Of a stretch of DNA of 7,037 nucleotides, positions 1-6,540 are shown piece after piece. A program made the translations under genes and the position numbers. Source of the DNA: Prevotellaceae bacterium. Lineage in GTDB: Bacteria > Bacteroidota > Bacteroidia > Bacteroidales > UBA932. The stretch covers positions 1 through 7,037 of the forward strand of contig JAIRLF010000246.1 of assembly GCA_031259655.1 (NCBI GenBank). The letters are read 5' to 3'. Below the pieces are notes generated by a model. The model did no database searches, had not been told where the DNA came from, and saw only the letters and a list, made by a program, of their open reading frames with translations. Numbering within the stretch: position 1 is the first letter of the stretch; each line of letters begins with the position of its first letter.

Positions 1-1439
1 AGCAGACTGTCGATGTCTTTTTCGGCGTGATATTTGATTTCGGCGACAACAGTCAAGCCGGGTTGATGCCATACGGCGTCGATGCGTCCGATATTTGTCA
101 TTATTTCGCCCTGAATATCGAATCCGAGCATCTTCATCAACAGCAGAAACAGCGAATGATAGTATTTCTCTGCTTCGACATGAAGGATACTCGGAATATG
201 AGCCAGCAACATGCGAAGATTTTGTTCCAGAGCGGATGTGTCGCCCTCGTATATTTGTTGTTGCATGTTTCCCACGAATCCCTGGATTTGAGACAACGGA
301 TATTCGGTGTAGGCATTCAGCAAATATTCAAAAAACGATACTTTGACTTCTTCGTTAGGCGTTCCGAGAACGTATTGTATACGAGTTGTTGATACTTCGA
401 CTTTTTGTTTGATTGTCAAATAACCGGTTTGAAATAACAATGGGATTTCCTCAATGTTTTCGGGGTCGTAACTGTCGAAAACTCTTGAACTGACTTGGAA
501 CGGTTCCAGTACAGGTTGTAGTTGGTTGCGCGTTTTCAGCAAGTTCATCAGAAACGTCGGCGTTCCCGAACGAAACCAATAATTATCAATTTCTTTATTC
601 ATGAATAACAACAATGTCGAAAACGGATTATACACCGACGTCTTGCCGTCCCATGAATAACCGTTGTACCAAAACTTAATCGCTTCCAACAACTCGTCCC
701 GACTCATGTTTTTGTATTCGGCGATTTCGTCAAGATAATCGGTAAAATAATATTCAAGTTCTTCCTGTGTATAACCGCAGAGCGAAGTATATTTCCGGTT
801 TAATGTAATATCAACAGGATTATTCAGCGCCGAGAATACCGACAGTCCCGAGAATTTCGATACGCCTGTCAGGAAAATGAATTCGATATAATCGTCGGAA
901 GCCTTCAATACCTGATAAAAATTATGGAGTATTTCTTTGTTCGCTCTCAATTTTTCTTTATTCGTCAAGTGGTCGATAATGGGTTTATCGTATTCGTCAA
1001 CAAGAACAACTACGCCTCGCCCGGTGGAATCGTGCAATTTCTCGATTAGTTCGCCAAATTTGCCGTTAAGAGTACGTTCCTGTAACGATATTTGATTTTT
1101 GTTGGCTACAGCATTGACAAAATCATCCAATGAAATCTTCAATTCCTCCGGCGAACCGAATGTTCGTTTCCCGAAATCCATGCGTATCACCGGATACTGC
1201 GTCCAGTCCCATTTGTCATAGATAAACAGTCCTTTGAACAGTTCTTTCCGCCCCCGAAACAGTTCATCCAGCGTACTTATAAGCAAGGATTTCCCGAAAC
1301 GTCGAGGACGCGACAGAAAATAAACGCCGCCTCCCGTAGTAATCATGTTATAAATATGTTCTGTCTTGTCAACATACAAACATCCCTCGTCCCGTAATCG
1401 CGAGAACGACTGTATTCCTATTGGTAACTTCTTCTTCAT
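1..1439 (-). CDS. AAA-ATPase-like / PD-(D/E)XK nuclease-like protein, 3' end outside window
   Basis: The frame is open from the ATG at 1439-1437 to the left edge: 479 codons plus two bases, no stop. The start sits just downstream of a TAnnTTTG promoter match. The N-terminal part has the hallmark of the AAA-ATPase_like family (PF09820): a P-loop-like RPRRFGKS at residues 44-51, with K50 and S51 in the Walker A positions, and a Walker B-like VVVLVDEYDKP with D148, E149 and D151. The C-terminal part ends in a PD-(D/E)XK-type pattern (PDDEXK_9, PF08011): GRID with D454, then VVAEIK with E467 and K469. Usual family length is a little over 500 residues, so probably only a short tail is missing. The family is common and often multicopy in Bacteroidota, Clostridia and candidate phyla. 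Its biological role is not established; defence or mobile-element links have been suggested but nothing here proves them. Neighbouring genes are housekeeping, with no partner gene visible. Family call is confident, function is not. Confidence 0.9.
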   Translation of the reverse strand, partial: MKKKLPIGIQSFSRLRDEGCLYVDKTEHIYNMITTGGGVYFLSRPRRFGKSLLISTLDELFRGRKELFKGLFIYDKWDWTQYPVIRMDFGKRTFGSPEELKISLDDFVNAVANKNQISLQERTLNGKFGELIEKLHDSTGRGVVVLVDEYDKPIIDHLTNKEKLRANKEILHNFYQVLKASDDYIEFIFLTGVSKFSGLSVFSALNNPVDITLNRKYTSLCGYTQEELEYYFTDYLDEIAEYKNMSRDELLEAIKFWYNGYSWDGKTSVYNPFSTLLLFMNKEIDNYWFRSGTPTFLMNLLKTRNQLQPVLEPFQVSSRVFDSYDPENIEEIPLLFQTGYLTIKQKVEVSTTRIQYVLGTPNEEVKVSFFEYLLNAYTEYPLSQIQGFVGNMQQQIYEGDTSALEQNLRMLLAHIPSILHVEAEKYYHSLFLLLMKMLGFDIQGEIMTNIGRIDAVWHQPGLTVVAEIKYHAEKDIDSL

Positions 1440-1457
1440 GATATCCGAATTTTTTTA

Positions 1458-1465
1458 CAAAGGTA
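1458..1465 (-). promoter_or_regulatory. Candidate -7 promoter element for the ATPase/nuclease gene
   Basis: On the minus strand the bases read TACCTTTG, a full match to the Bacteroidota -7 consensus TAnnTTTG. It ends 18 bases before the ATG, so the predicted leader is only about a dozen bases. I see no clean TTTG -33 element at the usual distance. The match separates this gene transcriptionally from comEC upstream, although read-through is possible because no terminator hairpin is evident between them. Confidence 0.5.
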
Positions 1466-1530
1466 ACATTTATTTATTATATGAACCGAACGTTGTTGAA
1501 ATATTCTATCGGCGAATTGAGTTGATGCAC

Positions 1531-1556
1531 GCAGATTAAGTAGATTTTCGCAGATT
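1531..1556. repeat. Degenerate GCAGATT microrepeat, three copies
   Basis: GCAGATT at 1531-1537, GTAGATT at 1540-1546 and GCAGATT at 1550-1556 form a short phased repeat with steps of 9 and 10 bases. It lies in the 136-bp spacer between comEC and the ATPase/nuclease gene. Repeats of this look (CGCAGATT with short spacers) occur between genes in many Bacteroidota genomes as far as I recall; I cannot verify that here. No hairpin or terminator is formed. Confidence 0.45.
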
Positions 1557-1575
1557 TATTTGGTCTTTTTAATCT

Positions 1576-3702
1576 TCAATCGGTCGAAATCAGTCGAAAT
1601 CCTCCTTCGGTTTTGATATTGTGGTAAGGGATTTTTTTTGATTCGGCGATTTGTATCCATTCGGCGATTTTATTAGCGGGCAGATTGTTGGCAATAATTA
1701 TTTCAGACGGATTATAACACGAGAGTACGGTTTCCGGTTGAGTATTGTGTTGTTCGGTGGTGATGCACAGATAATCGATATTCAGCGGAGCGCCCGAAAA
1801 TTCGGCGTTTACATTCAATAGAGACGACAGAGCGATTTTCTTTCCCGCAAACAAAAGCACGCCTTTGTACAGGTTGGGAATTGAATCGGACAGTGATAAT
1901 ACGGTCAAATCCTGTTCGGAACGGAATCCTCGTTTTATCAAATAGTTTTTCGTATTGAAATCGAACGAATGGTTTACGGCGACAGTGTCTCTTATTGAGA
2001 ATCCCTTGCCGTTTTCGATAAAATATGCATAGAAAGCTCTTTTCACGCCGAACACTCCAAATTCTTTATGCGAAGACATTTTGTATGAGTGCAAAGCGCC
2101 GATTGAGAAAATCCCAATCAAAGAAATCAGAATCGTTGCAAAAAATATCTTTTTCTTGAACGCAAAAAGAAACGCCAGCGATAAAATACTTACAACAAGC
2201 AAAGCGCACTGTGTTCCATTAATGTATATACCGTCGACAGTCGAATACGGCAGTTTGTCGAAGAACTTCACAACCCGATTCATCGCATAAATAGCATAGT
2301 TAAGCGCCAACCCGCTAATCATAAGCAAGAACGGTTGCCACGACAGGGCTATGACAAGCGCTCCGATATACATGACCACGCTTGTGTAAGGCACAAGAAT
2401 CAAGTTTGAGAAGAGAAAATATGTGGGAAACAATTTAAATGTTAGCAATATAACGGGCAAGGTTCCCAGCTGTGCCGACAAAGTTACCGTCGAACATTCG
2501 ATAAGAGGTCTCAAAAACCGGTTACAGTTGTGAAACGGCTTCATGAACTTCGGCTGAAAATACACAATCCCCAAAACAGCAAAGTACGACAGTTGAAATC
2601 CTGTTTCGAAAATAGCGTATGGATTCACTATACACATTATGAAACAGGCAAATGCAATGTTGTTGTATGTGCTTTTGGGTTTGTTCGCCATGTCGGCAAC
2701 GACAAAAATGGAAAACATCGCGCTTGCCCTCACAATCGACGGAGCCAGTCCCGCAATGGAAGCATATATCCACAACGCAACGAGAATGATACAGCCCTTC
2801 AAAAGACGCAGGTTCTTTCGCCTGTCCATGAACCCGAACACGAAATTCAGTATCATGAACACAATTCCCACGTGCAATCCCGAAACGGCGAGCAAATGAA
2901 CCGTTCCCGACGCAACATACGAATCGCGCAAATCGTCTTCCAAATATTGCTTGTTGCCTGTGAGTAAAGCTAAAGCGACGGCAAGTTCTTCGGATTTCAA
3001 TCCCGCGTTCTGCAGCGCTTCGAGGGCATATTGCTGGAGTTTGAATACAAATTTTTTATACGCACTGATTTGTCCCGAATCAACCGCAACAAGCTTTTCG
3101 GCATTTACGAACGAGGTTGAAAATATTTTTTTTCGCTTAAGATACGTTTTATAATCAAACTCATCGTGATTTTGAGGTGGAGCAAATTCTCTGAACACGG
3201 TTTGACAAACAAACGCGTCGCCGGGCGAAAACCGCAGTGTCGAATCTTTGTTCATGTATATTATCGACAGTTCGTTACATTTTGTCCAATGTTTGCCGTC
3301 GGCAGAGAAAGCCCGGATTTTCGCATCTATTCGGAGCGCATTGTCGGTATTGAGCGGATTTTCGGTTACAAGCAGTTCAAAATAATTTTCTTCGTTAAGC
3401 GGAATAGTCGTTCTTAGAGGATTCAACTGTACCAAACTAATCCCCAAAAAGAAGAATATCAAACAATAATGAAGCCCGTACAGCCATGTAAACGAATATT
3501 GCCGGTAAACTTCAAAGATATGCAAAACTGTAAGCGAAACAGCAAAGAACGCAATAAACAGCAACCCGCCGGTTTGTATCCCATAGATGTATTGAAAGAT
3601 TATGCCGAACAATAGAGGCACAGTAATCCGTATAAAAGGATTATGCCGGATATCTTCCATAAAATCAAACAAATCGTATCTGTATGCGCTAAACTTCGGC
3701 AT
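1576..3702 (-). CDS. comEC: ComEC/Rec2 family DNA-uptake channel protein
   Basis: A 708-residue inner-membrane protein, expected to pass single-stranded DNA into the cytoplasm during natural transformation. Residues about 24-90 hold three hydrophobic segments. Residues about 105-210 are a soluble region matching the N-terminal DUF4131/OB-like domain. The Competence domain (PF03772) follows, with the diagnostic HLLAVSGLHVG at 269-279, PSIVRASAMF at 321-330 and ETGFQLSYFAVLG at 366-378, and many membrane segments through about 535. Residues about 545-708 occupy the position of the metallo-beta-lactamase domain but lack an HxHxDH motif and the usual HHGS; where that motif would fall the sequence is NIDYLCITTEQHN. 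Short Bacteroidota ComEC proteins seem generally to have this reduced tail. The start ATG at 3702-3700 shares one base with the murC stop, supporting both the start choice and coupling. The stop is TGA at 1578-1576. No other competence gene is in the window, so competence of this organism is inferred only. Confidence 0.93.
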   Translation of the reverse strand: MPKFSAYRYDLFDFMEDIRHNPFIRITVPLLFGIIFQYIYGIQTGGLLFIAFFAVSLTVLHIFEVYRQYSFTWLYGLHYCLIFFFLGISLVQLNPLRTTIPLNEENYFELLVTENPLNTDNALRIDAKIRAFSADGKHWTKCNELSIIYMNKDSTLRFSPGDAFVCQTVFREFAPPQNHDEFDYKTYLKRKKIFSTSFVNAEKLVAVDSGQISAYKKFVFKLQQYALEALQNAGLKSEELAVALALLTGNKQYLEDDLRDSYVASGTVHLLAVSGLHVGIVFMILNFVFGFMDRRKNLRLLKGCIILVALWIYASIAGLAPSIVRASAMFSIFVVADMANKPKSTYNNIAFACFIMCIVNPYAIFETGFQLSYFAVLGIVYFQPKFMKPFHNCNRFLRPLIECSTVTLSAQLGTLPVILLTFKLFPTYFLFSNLILVPYTSVVMYIGALVIALSWQPFLLMISGLALNYAIYAMNRVVKFFDKLPYSTVDGIYINGTQCALLVVSILSLAFLFAFKKKIFFATILISLIGIFSIGALHSYKMSSHKEFGVFGVKRAFYAYFIENGKGFSIRDTVAVNHSFDFNTKNYLIKRGFRSEQDLTVLSLSDSIPNLYKGVLLFAGKKIALSSLLNVNAEFSGAPLNIDYLCITTEQHNTQPETVLSCYNPSEIIIANNLPANKIAEWIQIAESKKIPYHNIKTEGGFRLISTD

Positions 3703-5060
3703 TACTTACCGGTAAGAAGTTTTATTATCGGTTCCACAAAACGGTCGATATCTCCCGCTCCCAGGGTTATCAGCAGGTCGATATCTTTGTTTGCCAGCGC
3801 GTCCATCAAATTTTCTCCGGCGCACAGCGTTTTGTTTTTTATCCGCACCTTTTCGAAGATAATTTCGGAAGTCACGCCCTCTATCGGCAATTCCCGCGCG
3901 GGATATATATCCATGAGAATCAGTTCGTCTAAAAGACCGAGACTTTCGGCAAATCCTGCTGCGAAATCGCGGGTGCGGGTATACAGATGAGGTTGAAATA
4001 TTCCCGTAATTTTTCTGCCGGCGAACATCTGCCTGACAGAAGTTATCGCCGCTTTCAATTCTTCGGGATGATGCGCATAATCGTCAATATAAACGCATTC
4101 GGGCGTGTTCACCCGTATGTCGAAGCGCCTTTTGACTCCGGCAAACGTACTCAAAGCCTCTCTTATTTTGTCGTTTCCGGCGCCTGCCAACATCGAAGCG
4201 GCAACGGCGGCAACGGCATTTTCGATGTTCACCCAGCCCGGCAAATTCAAGGTGCAATTGTCGATTGTCCCTGCAGGAGTGTGGATGTCGAATTTGAAAA
4301 ATCCCTGCTTTAGCTCTATGTTGTCGGCATAGACGTCGGCTTCTCTATCGTCGTATGAGTAAGAAAATATTTTGCACGAAAGTTTGTCCAAGGGTATATT
4401 CGTCCCCTTTTTCAGGATAAGGGCGCCGTCGGCATCTATCTGCGAGACAAAGTCGCCGAAAGCTTTTTTCATCTCTTTTTCGGCGCCGTAGATATCCAGA
4501 TGGTCGGCGTCGGCAGCGGTAACAATCGCTATGTGAGGATATAGTCGCAAAAACGAACGGTCGTATTCGTCGGCTTCGGCGACTAACCATTTGCTTTTGG
4601 AAAGAACAAAATTGTTGTTGAAATTCTTGGAAACGCCTCCGAGAAAAGCCGTACAACCCTCTGAGGCTACGCTCATAATATATGCAAGCAATGTCGAAGT
4701 GGTTGTTTTTCCGTGCGTACCGGCAACGGCAAGGACTGTTTTGTCTTTTGCAATCATTCCCAAGACGGCGGAACGTTTGAGAGGCGTGTTTCCAATATCG
4801 CGAAAATAGTTGAGTTCGATGCTGTTGTCCGGAATTGCGGGAGTATATACCACAAGAGTATCTTTGTTTCGGAACTGTTCGGGGATTGAGGCGACACAAT
4901 CGTCGAAATGTATGTCTATGCCTTCGTTTTGCAGTTCTACGGTCAAATCCGAAGGAGTTTTGTCGTATCCTGCAACCTCGTAACCATAATGTTTGTAGTA
5001 TCTTGCTATTGCACTCATTCCTATTCCGCCGATACCTATAAAATATGCTTTGCGCGTCAT
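3702..5060 (-). CDS. murC: UDP-N-acetylmuramate--L-alanine ligase (MurC)
   Basis: A 452-residue cytoplasmic Mur ligase that uses ATP to join L-alanine to UDP-MurNAc, the first peptide step of peptidoglycan precursor synthesis. N-terminal Rossmann domain: GIGGIGMS at 9-16. Central ATPase domain: AGTHGKTTTS at 113-122, EADEYDRSFL at 162-171 and HLDIYG at 187-192, then NIENAVAA at 278-285. C-terminal domain: GVKRRFD at 308-314, DDYAHHPEEL at 326-335, and FQPHLYTRTRDF at 355-366, the last being typical of MurC and not of MurD/E/F. GAGDI at 434-438 closes the family signature. Length is normal and all key motifs are intact. The ATG at 5060 directly follows a TAnnTTTG match, and no longer in-frame start is needed. 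In many Bacteroidota murC lies in the division/cell-wall cluster before ftsQ; here comEC follows, with a one-base overlap (TAATG). The alternative Mpl (tripeptide ligase) is disfavoured by the QPH-TRT motif and by length. Confidence 0.97.
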   Translation of the reverse strand: MTRKAYFIGIGGIGMSAIARYYKHYGYEVAGYDKTPSDLTVELQNEGIDIHFDDCVASIPEQFRNKDTLVVYTPAIPDNSIELNYFRDIGNTPLKRSAVLGMIAKDKTVLAVAGTHGKTTTSTLLAYIMSVASEGCTAFLGGVSKNFNNNFVLSKSKWLVAEADEYDRSFLRLYPHIAIVTAADADHLDIYGAEKEMKKAFGDFVSQIDADGALILKKGTNIPLDKLSCKIFSYSYDDREADVYADNIELKQGFFKFDIHTPAGTIDNCTLNLPGWVNIENAVAAVAASMLAGAGNDKIREALSTFAGVKRRFDIRVNTPECVYIDDYAHHPEELKAAITSVRQMFAGRKITGIFQPHLYTRTRDFAAGFAESLGLLDELILMDIYPARELPIEGVTSEIIFEKVRIKNKTLCAGENLMDALANKDIDLLITLGAGDIDRFVEPIIKLLTGK

Positions 5061-5074
5061 TCTTTTTTTGAATG

Positions 5075-5082
5075 CAAAATTA
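5075..5082 (-). promoter_or_regulatory. Candidate -7 promoter element for murC-comEC
   Basis: The minus strand reads TAATTTTG, a full match to TAnnTTTG, with its last base 15 bases from the murC ATG. Transcription would start roughly 8-10 bases before the start codon, an almost leaderless message. The leader is A-rich with no Shine-Dalgarno, as usual in Bacteroidota. No clear -33 TTTG was found. Similar matches arise by chance in this AT-rich gap, so position relative to the start codon is the main support. Confidence 0.5.
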
Positions 5083-5140
5083 GTACTTATTTTTGAATCA
5101 GAGAACAGAATTTTGACAATTGCTTTTTCGGAACTAATTT

Positions 5141-5494
5141 TTAATAATAGAACAATATTTTTGTTACTTCATTACCTGTTCTTTTCAACTGCTCAATTAA
5201 ACTTTTAGTTTGTCTTATTCCTTCATTCTCCTTCGAGGTTCCTTCGATGTTCCTTCGAGGTCCCTCCGAGCTTCCTTCGAGCGCGCTATAAGTTTAATTC
5301 TTCAACAGTGATGTTACCGCGGGCAAGTCCGATGCAGAGACTTCGATTTTATCGCCTTCGAGCGAATCGTTGTCTTGTGAATATAACTGAAGTTTTTTAC
5401 TTTATTTACATACTTTGTTCAGCGCTATCTTGTCAAAAAGCTCAATCGAAAGCGAGAATAAATCTTTGTTAATCAAAAAGATTTTAATGATTTG
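5141..5494 (-). pseudogene. Possible gene relic: single frame with two internal stops, no ATG
   Basis: One minus-strand frame runs between a TAG (5497-5495) and a TAA (5143-5141) and is broken by TAA at 5404-5402 and 5296-5294. The three segments are 30, 35 and 50 codons and look protein-like rather than random: the first contains LFSLSIELFDKIALNKV, the second DSLEGDKIEVSASDLP followed by AVTSLLKN, the third GIRQTKSLIEQLKRTGNEV. None contains an ATG in frame. The third segment reads through the 11-bp tandem array, which therefore appears there as a rough 11-residue peptide repeat (LEGSSEGPRRN, IEGTSKENEGI). I do not recognise the family. It may be a decayed gene, or chance openness in AT-rich intergenic DNA; the first segment also overlaps the approach to the prs promoter. 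Low confidence that it was ever a gene. Confidence 0.2.
5228..5282. repeat. 11-bp tandem repeat array, five units
   Basis: Five contiguous units of exactly 11 bases: CTCCTTCGAGG, TTCCTTCGATG, TTCCTTCGAGG, TCCCTCCGAGC, TTCCTTCGAGC. The consensus is TTCCTTCGAGG. A degenerate partial unit, TTCCTTCATT, precedes it at 5218-5227, and an isolated CCTTCGAGC recurs at 5355-5363. Each unit has a TCGA core (TCCGA in the fourth is the one core change). The period is close to one helical turn, so all cores face the same side of the DNA. It lies in the divergent murC/prs gap, about 146 bases upstream of the murC promoter match and over 250 bases upstream of the prs one. Function unknown: slipped-strand microsatellite, protein-binding array and coding-repeat remnant are all possible. 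Confidence 0.85.
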
Positions 5495-5505
5495 CTAATC
5501 AAAAA
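5470..5505. repeat. Direct repeat TAATCAAAAA upstream of prs
   Basis: TAATCAAAAA occurs at 5470-5479 and again at 5496-5505, 26 bases apart start to start. The first copy also forms a small inverted repeat, AATC-AAAAA-GATT, at 5471-5483. Both copies lie 35-70 bases upstream of the prs -7 match, where an operator or AT-rich upstream element could act. In DNA this rich in A and T the repeat may be accidental. Confidence 0.3.
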
Positions 5506-5538
5506 ACGAAATCATTATCGAAATCAGAAATAAAGATT

Positions 5539-5546
5539 TAACTTTG
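5539..5546 (+). promoter_or_regulatory. Candidate -7 promoter element for prs-nadK
   Basis: The bases read TAACTTTG, a full match to TAnnTTTG, ending 20 bases before the prs ATG. The predicted message would start about 15 bases before the start codon. The leader (CGGTCGGAAAATAGTATAA) has no well-placed Shine-Dalgarno. No convincing -33 TTTG lies at the expected distance upstream. It faces away from the murC promoter. Confidence 0.5.
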
Positions 5547-5566
5547 CGGTCGGAAAATAGTATAAA

Positions 5567-6517
5567 ATGCTTGTAAACCACGAAATAAAATTTTTTGCCG
5601 GAAGAGGCAGCAAATACTTGGCAGAGAGTATTGCACGGAGTTATGGAATAAAGCTTGGGGTTTCGTCTATCATGGAATTTAGCGATGGCGAATTTCAGCC
5701 CTCATACGACGAAAGTGTTCGCGGGTCAACCGTGTTTATCATACAGTCCACTTTCCCTCCGAGCGACAATTTAATGGAATTACTTCTGATGATAGACGCC
5801 GCACGGAGAGCGTCGGCGTATAAAATTGTAGCCGTCATGCCTTATTTCGGATGGGCGCGGCAGGACAGAAAAGACAAGCCGCGTTGCTCGATTGGCGCAA
5901 AACTTGTCGCCGATATCCTTGTTACCGCAGGCGTCGACCGCGTGATGACTTTAGACCTCCATGCAGACCAGATACAGGGATTTTTCGCCGTTCCGGTTGA
6001 CCATGTTTTTGCAAGTTCGCTGTTTTTGCCTTTCATTCAAAAGATGAAAATCGAAAACTTGGCTATAGCTGCGCCGGACATGGGAGGAGCAAAACGAGTG
6101 AGTGCATACGCAAAAGCCATTGATTGTCCCGTAATTATATGTCACAAATCGAGAGAAAAAGCTAACGTTGTCGGCGACATGACCGCCATAGGAGAGGTCG
6201 AAGGTAAAAATGTGATTGTGATTGACGATATGATCGATACGGCAGGAACTATCACCAAAGCCGCCGATATGATGATGGAGAAAAAAGCGTTAAGCGTCAG
6301 GGCGATGGCTACACATGCCCTGTTTTCGGGACCAGCATACCGGAGAATACAAGAATCGGCATTAGAAGAAGTTATAATAACCGACACCATTCCGCTGAGC
6401 GAAGAGCACGAAATATGCAAAGGCAAAATAAAAATATTGTCGGTAGCCGATTTATTTGCGGACATAATTCGTAAAGTTTTCAATTCCGAGTCCATAAGCG
6501 ACACTTTCGTAATGTAG
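5567..6517 (+). CDS. prs: Ribose-phosphate pyrophosphokinase (PRPP synthetase)
   Basis: A 316-residue class I PRPP synthetase: ribose 5-phosphate plus ATP gives PRPP and AMP, feeding purine, pyrimidine, histidine, tryptophan and NAD synthesis in the cytoplasm. Two phosphoribosyltransferase-like domains are intact. FSDGE is at 38-42, the ATP-binding stretch PYFGWARQDRK at 92-102, and the divalent cation/ATP motif DLHADQIQGFF at 130-140 with H132. The catalytic flexible loop KSREKAN is at 194-200, and the PRPP-binding loop VIDDMIDTAGT at 218-228. Length equals the usual 310-320. The ATG follows a promoter match, and the N-terminus KFFAGRGSKYLAESIA aligns with the family start. A TAG stop at 6515-6517 is followed after 23 bases by the NAD kinase gene on the same strand with no terminator between them, so an operon is likely. 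Nothing unusual in the active site. Confidence 0.97.
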   Translation: MLVNHEIKFFAGRGSKYLAESIARSYGIKLGVSSIMEFSDGEFQPSYDESVRGSTVFIIQSTFPPSDNLMELLLMIDAARRASAYKIVAVMPYFGWARQDRKDKPRCSIGAKLVADILVTAGVDRVMTLDLHADQIQGFFAVPVDHVFASSLFLPFIQKMKIENLAIAAPDMGGAKRVSAYAKAIDCPVIICHKSREKANVVGDMTAIGEVEGKNVIVIDDMIDTAGTITKAADMMMEKKALSVRAMATHALFSGPAYRRIQESALEEVIITDTIPLSEEHEICKGKIKILSVADLFADIIRKVFNSESISDTFVM

Positions 6518-6540
6518 TTTTTACTTGCAAACGGCTGTTC

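Noticed and set aside
27..392. 121-codon plus-strand open frame at the left edge.
   Set aside because: It is antisense to the nuclease-like end of the ATPase gene, whose motifs (D454, E467, K469) fix the real frame.
2530..2967. 145-codon plus-strand open frame opposite comEC.
   Set aside because: It is antisense to the conserved Competence domain, has no promoter support and has an unnatural composition.
4345..4899. 184-codon minus-strand open frame inside murC.
   Set aside because: It is another frame of the well-supported murC gene. Its translation is rich in Arg, Ser and Cys with no recognisable motif.
3702..5060. Mpl (UDP-MurNAc tripeptide ligase) instead of MurC.
   Set aside because: The FQPHLYTRT motif, normal MurC length and GIGGIGMS start favour MurC.
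5088..5163. Plus-strand TAnnTTTG matches (TATTTTTG at 5088-5095 and 5156-5163), possibly driving a small RNA.
   Set aside because: Such matches are expected by chance in T-rich DNA. No RNA structure, terminator or gene follows within the gap.
5228..5282. The repeat array read as a CRISPR.
   Set aside because: Units are 11 bases with no spacers, and no cas gene is present.
5280..5287. Palindrome AGCGCGCT at the end of the array.
   Set aside because: Only eight bases, with no flanking symmetry or T-run, so neither a terminator nor a clear operator.
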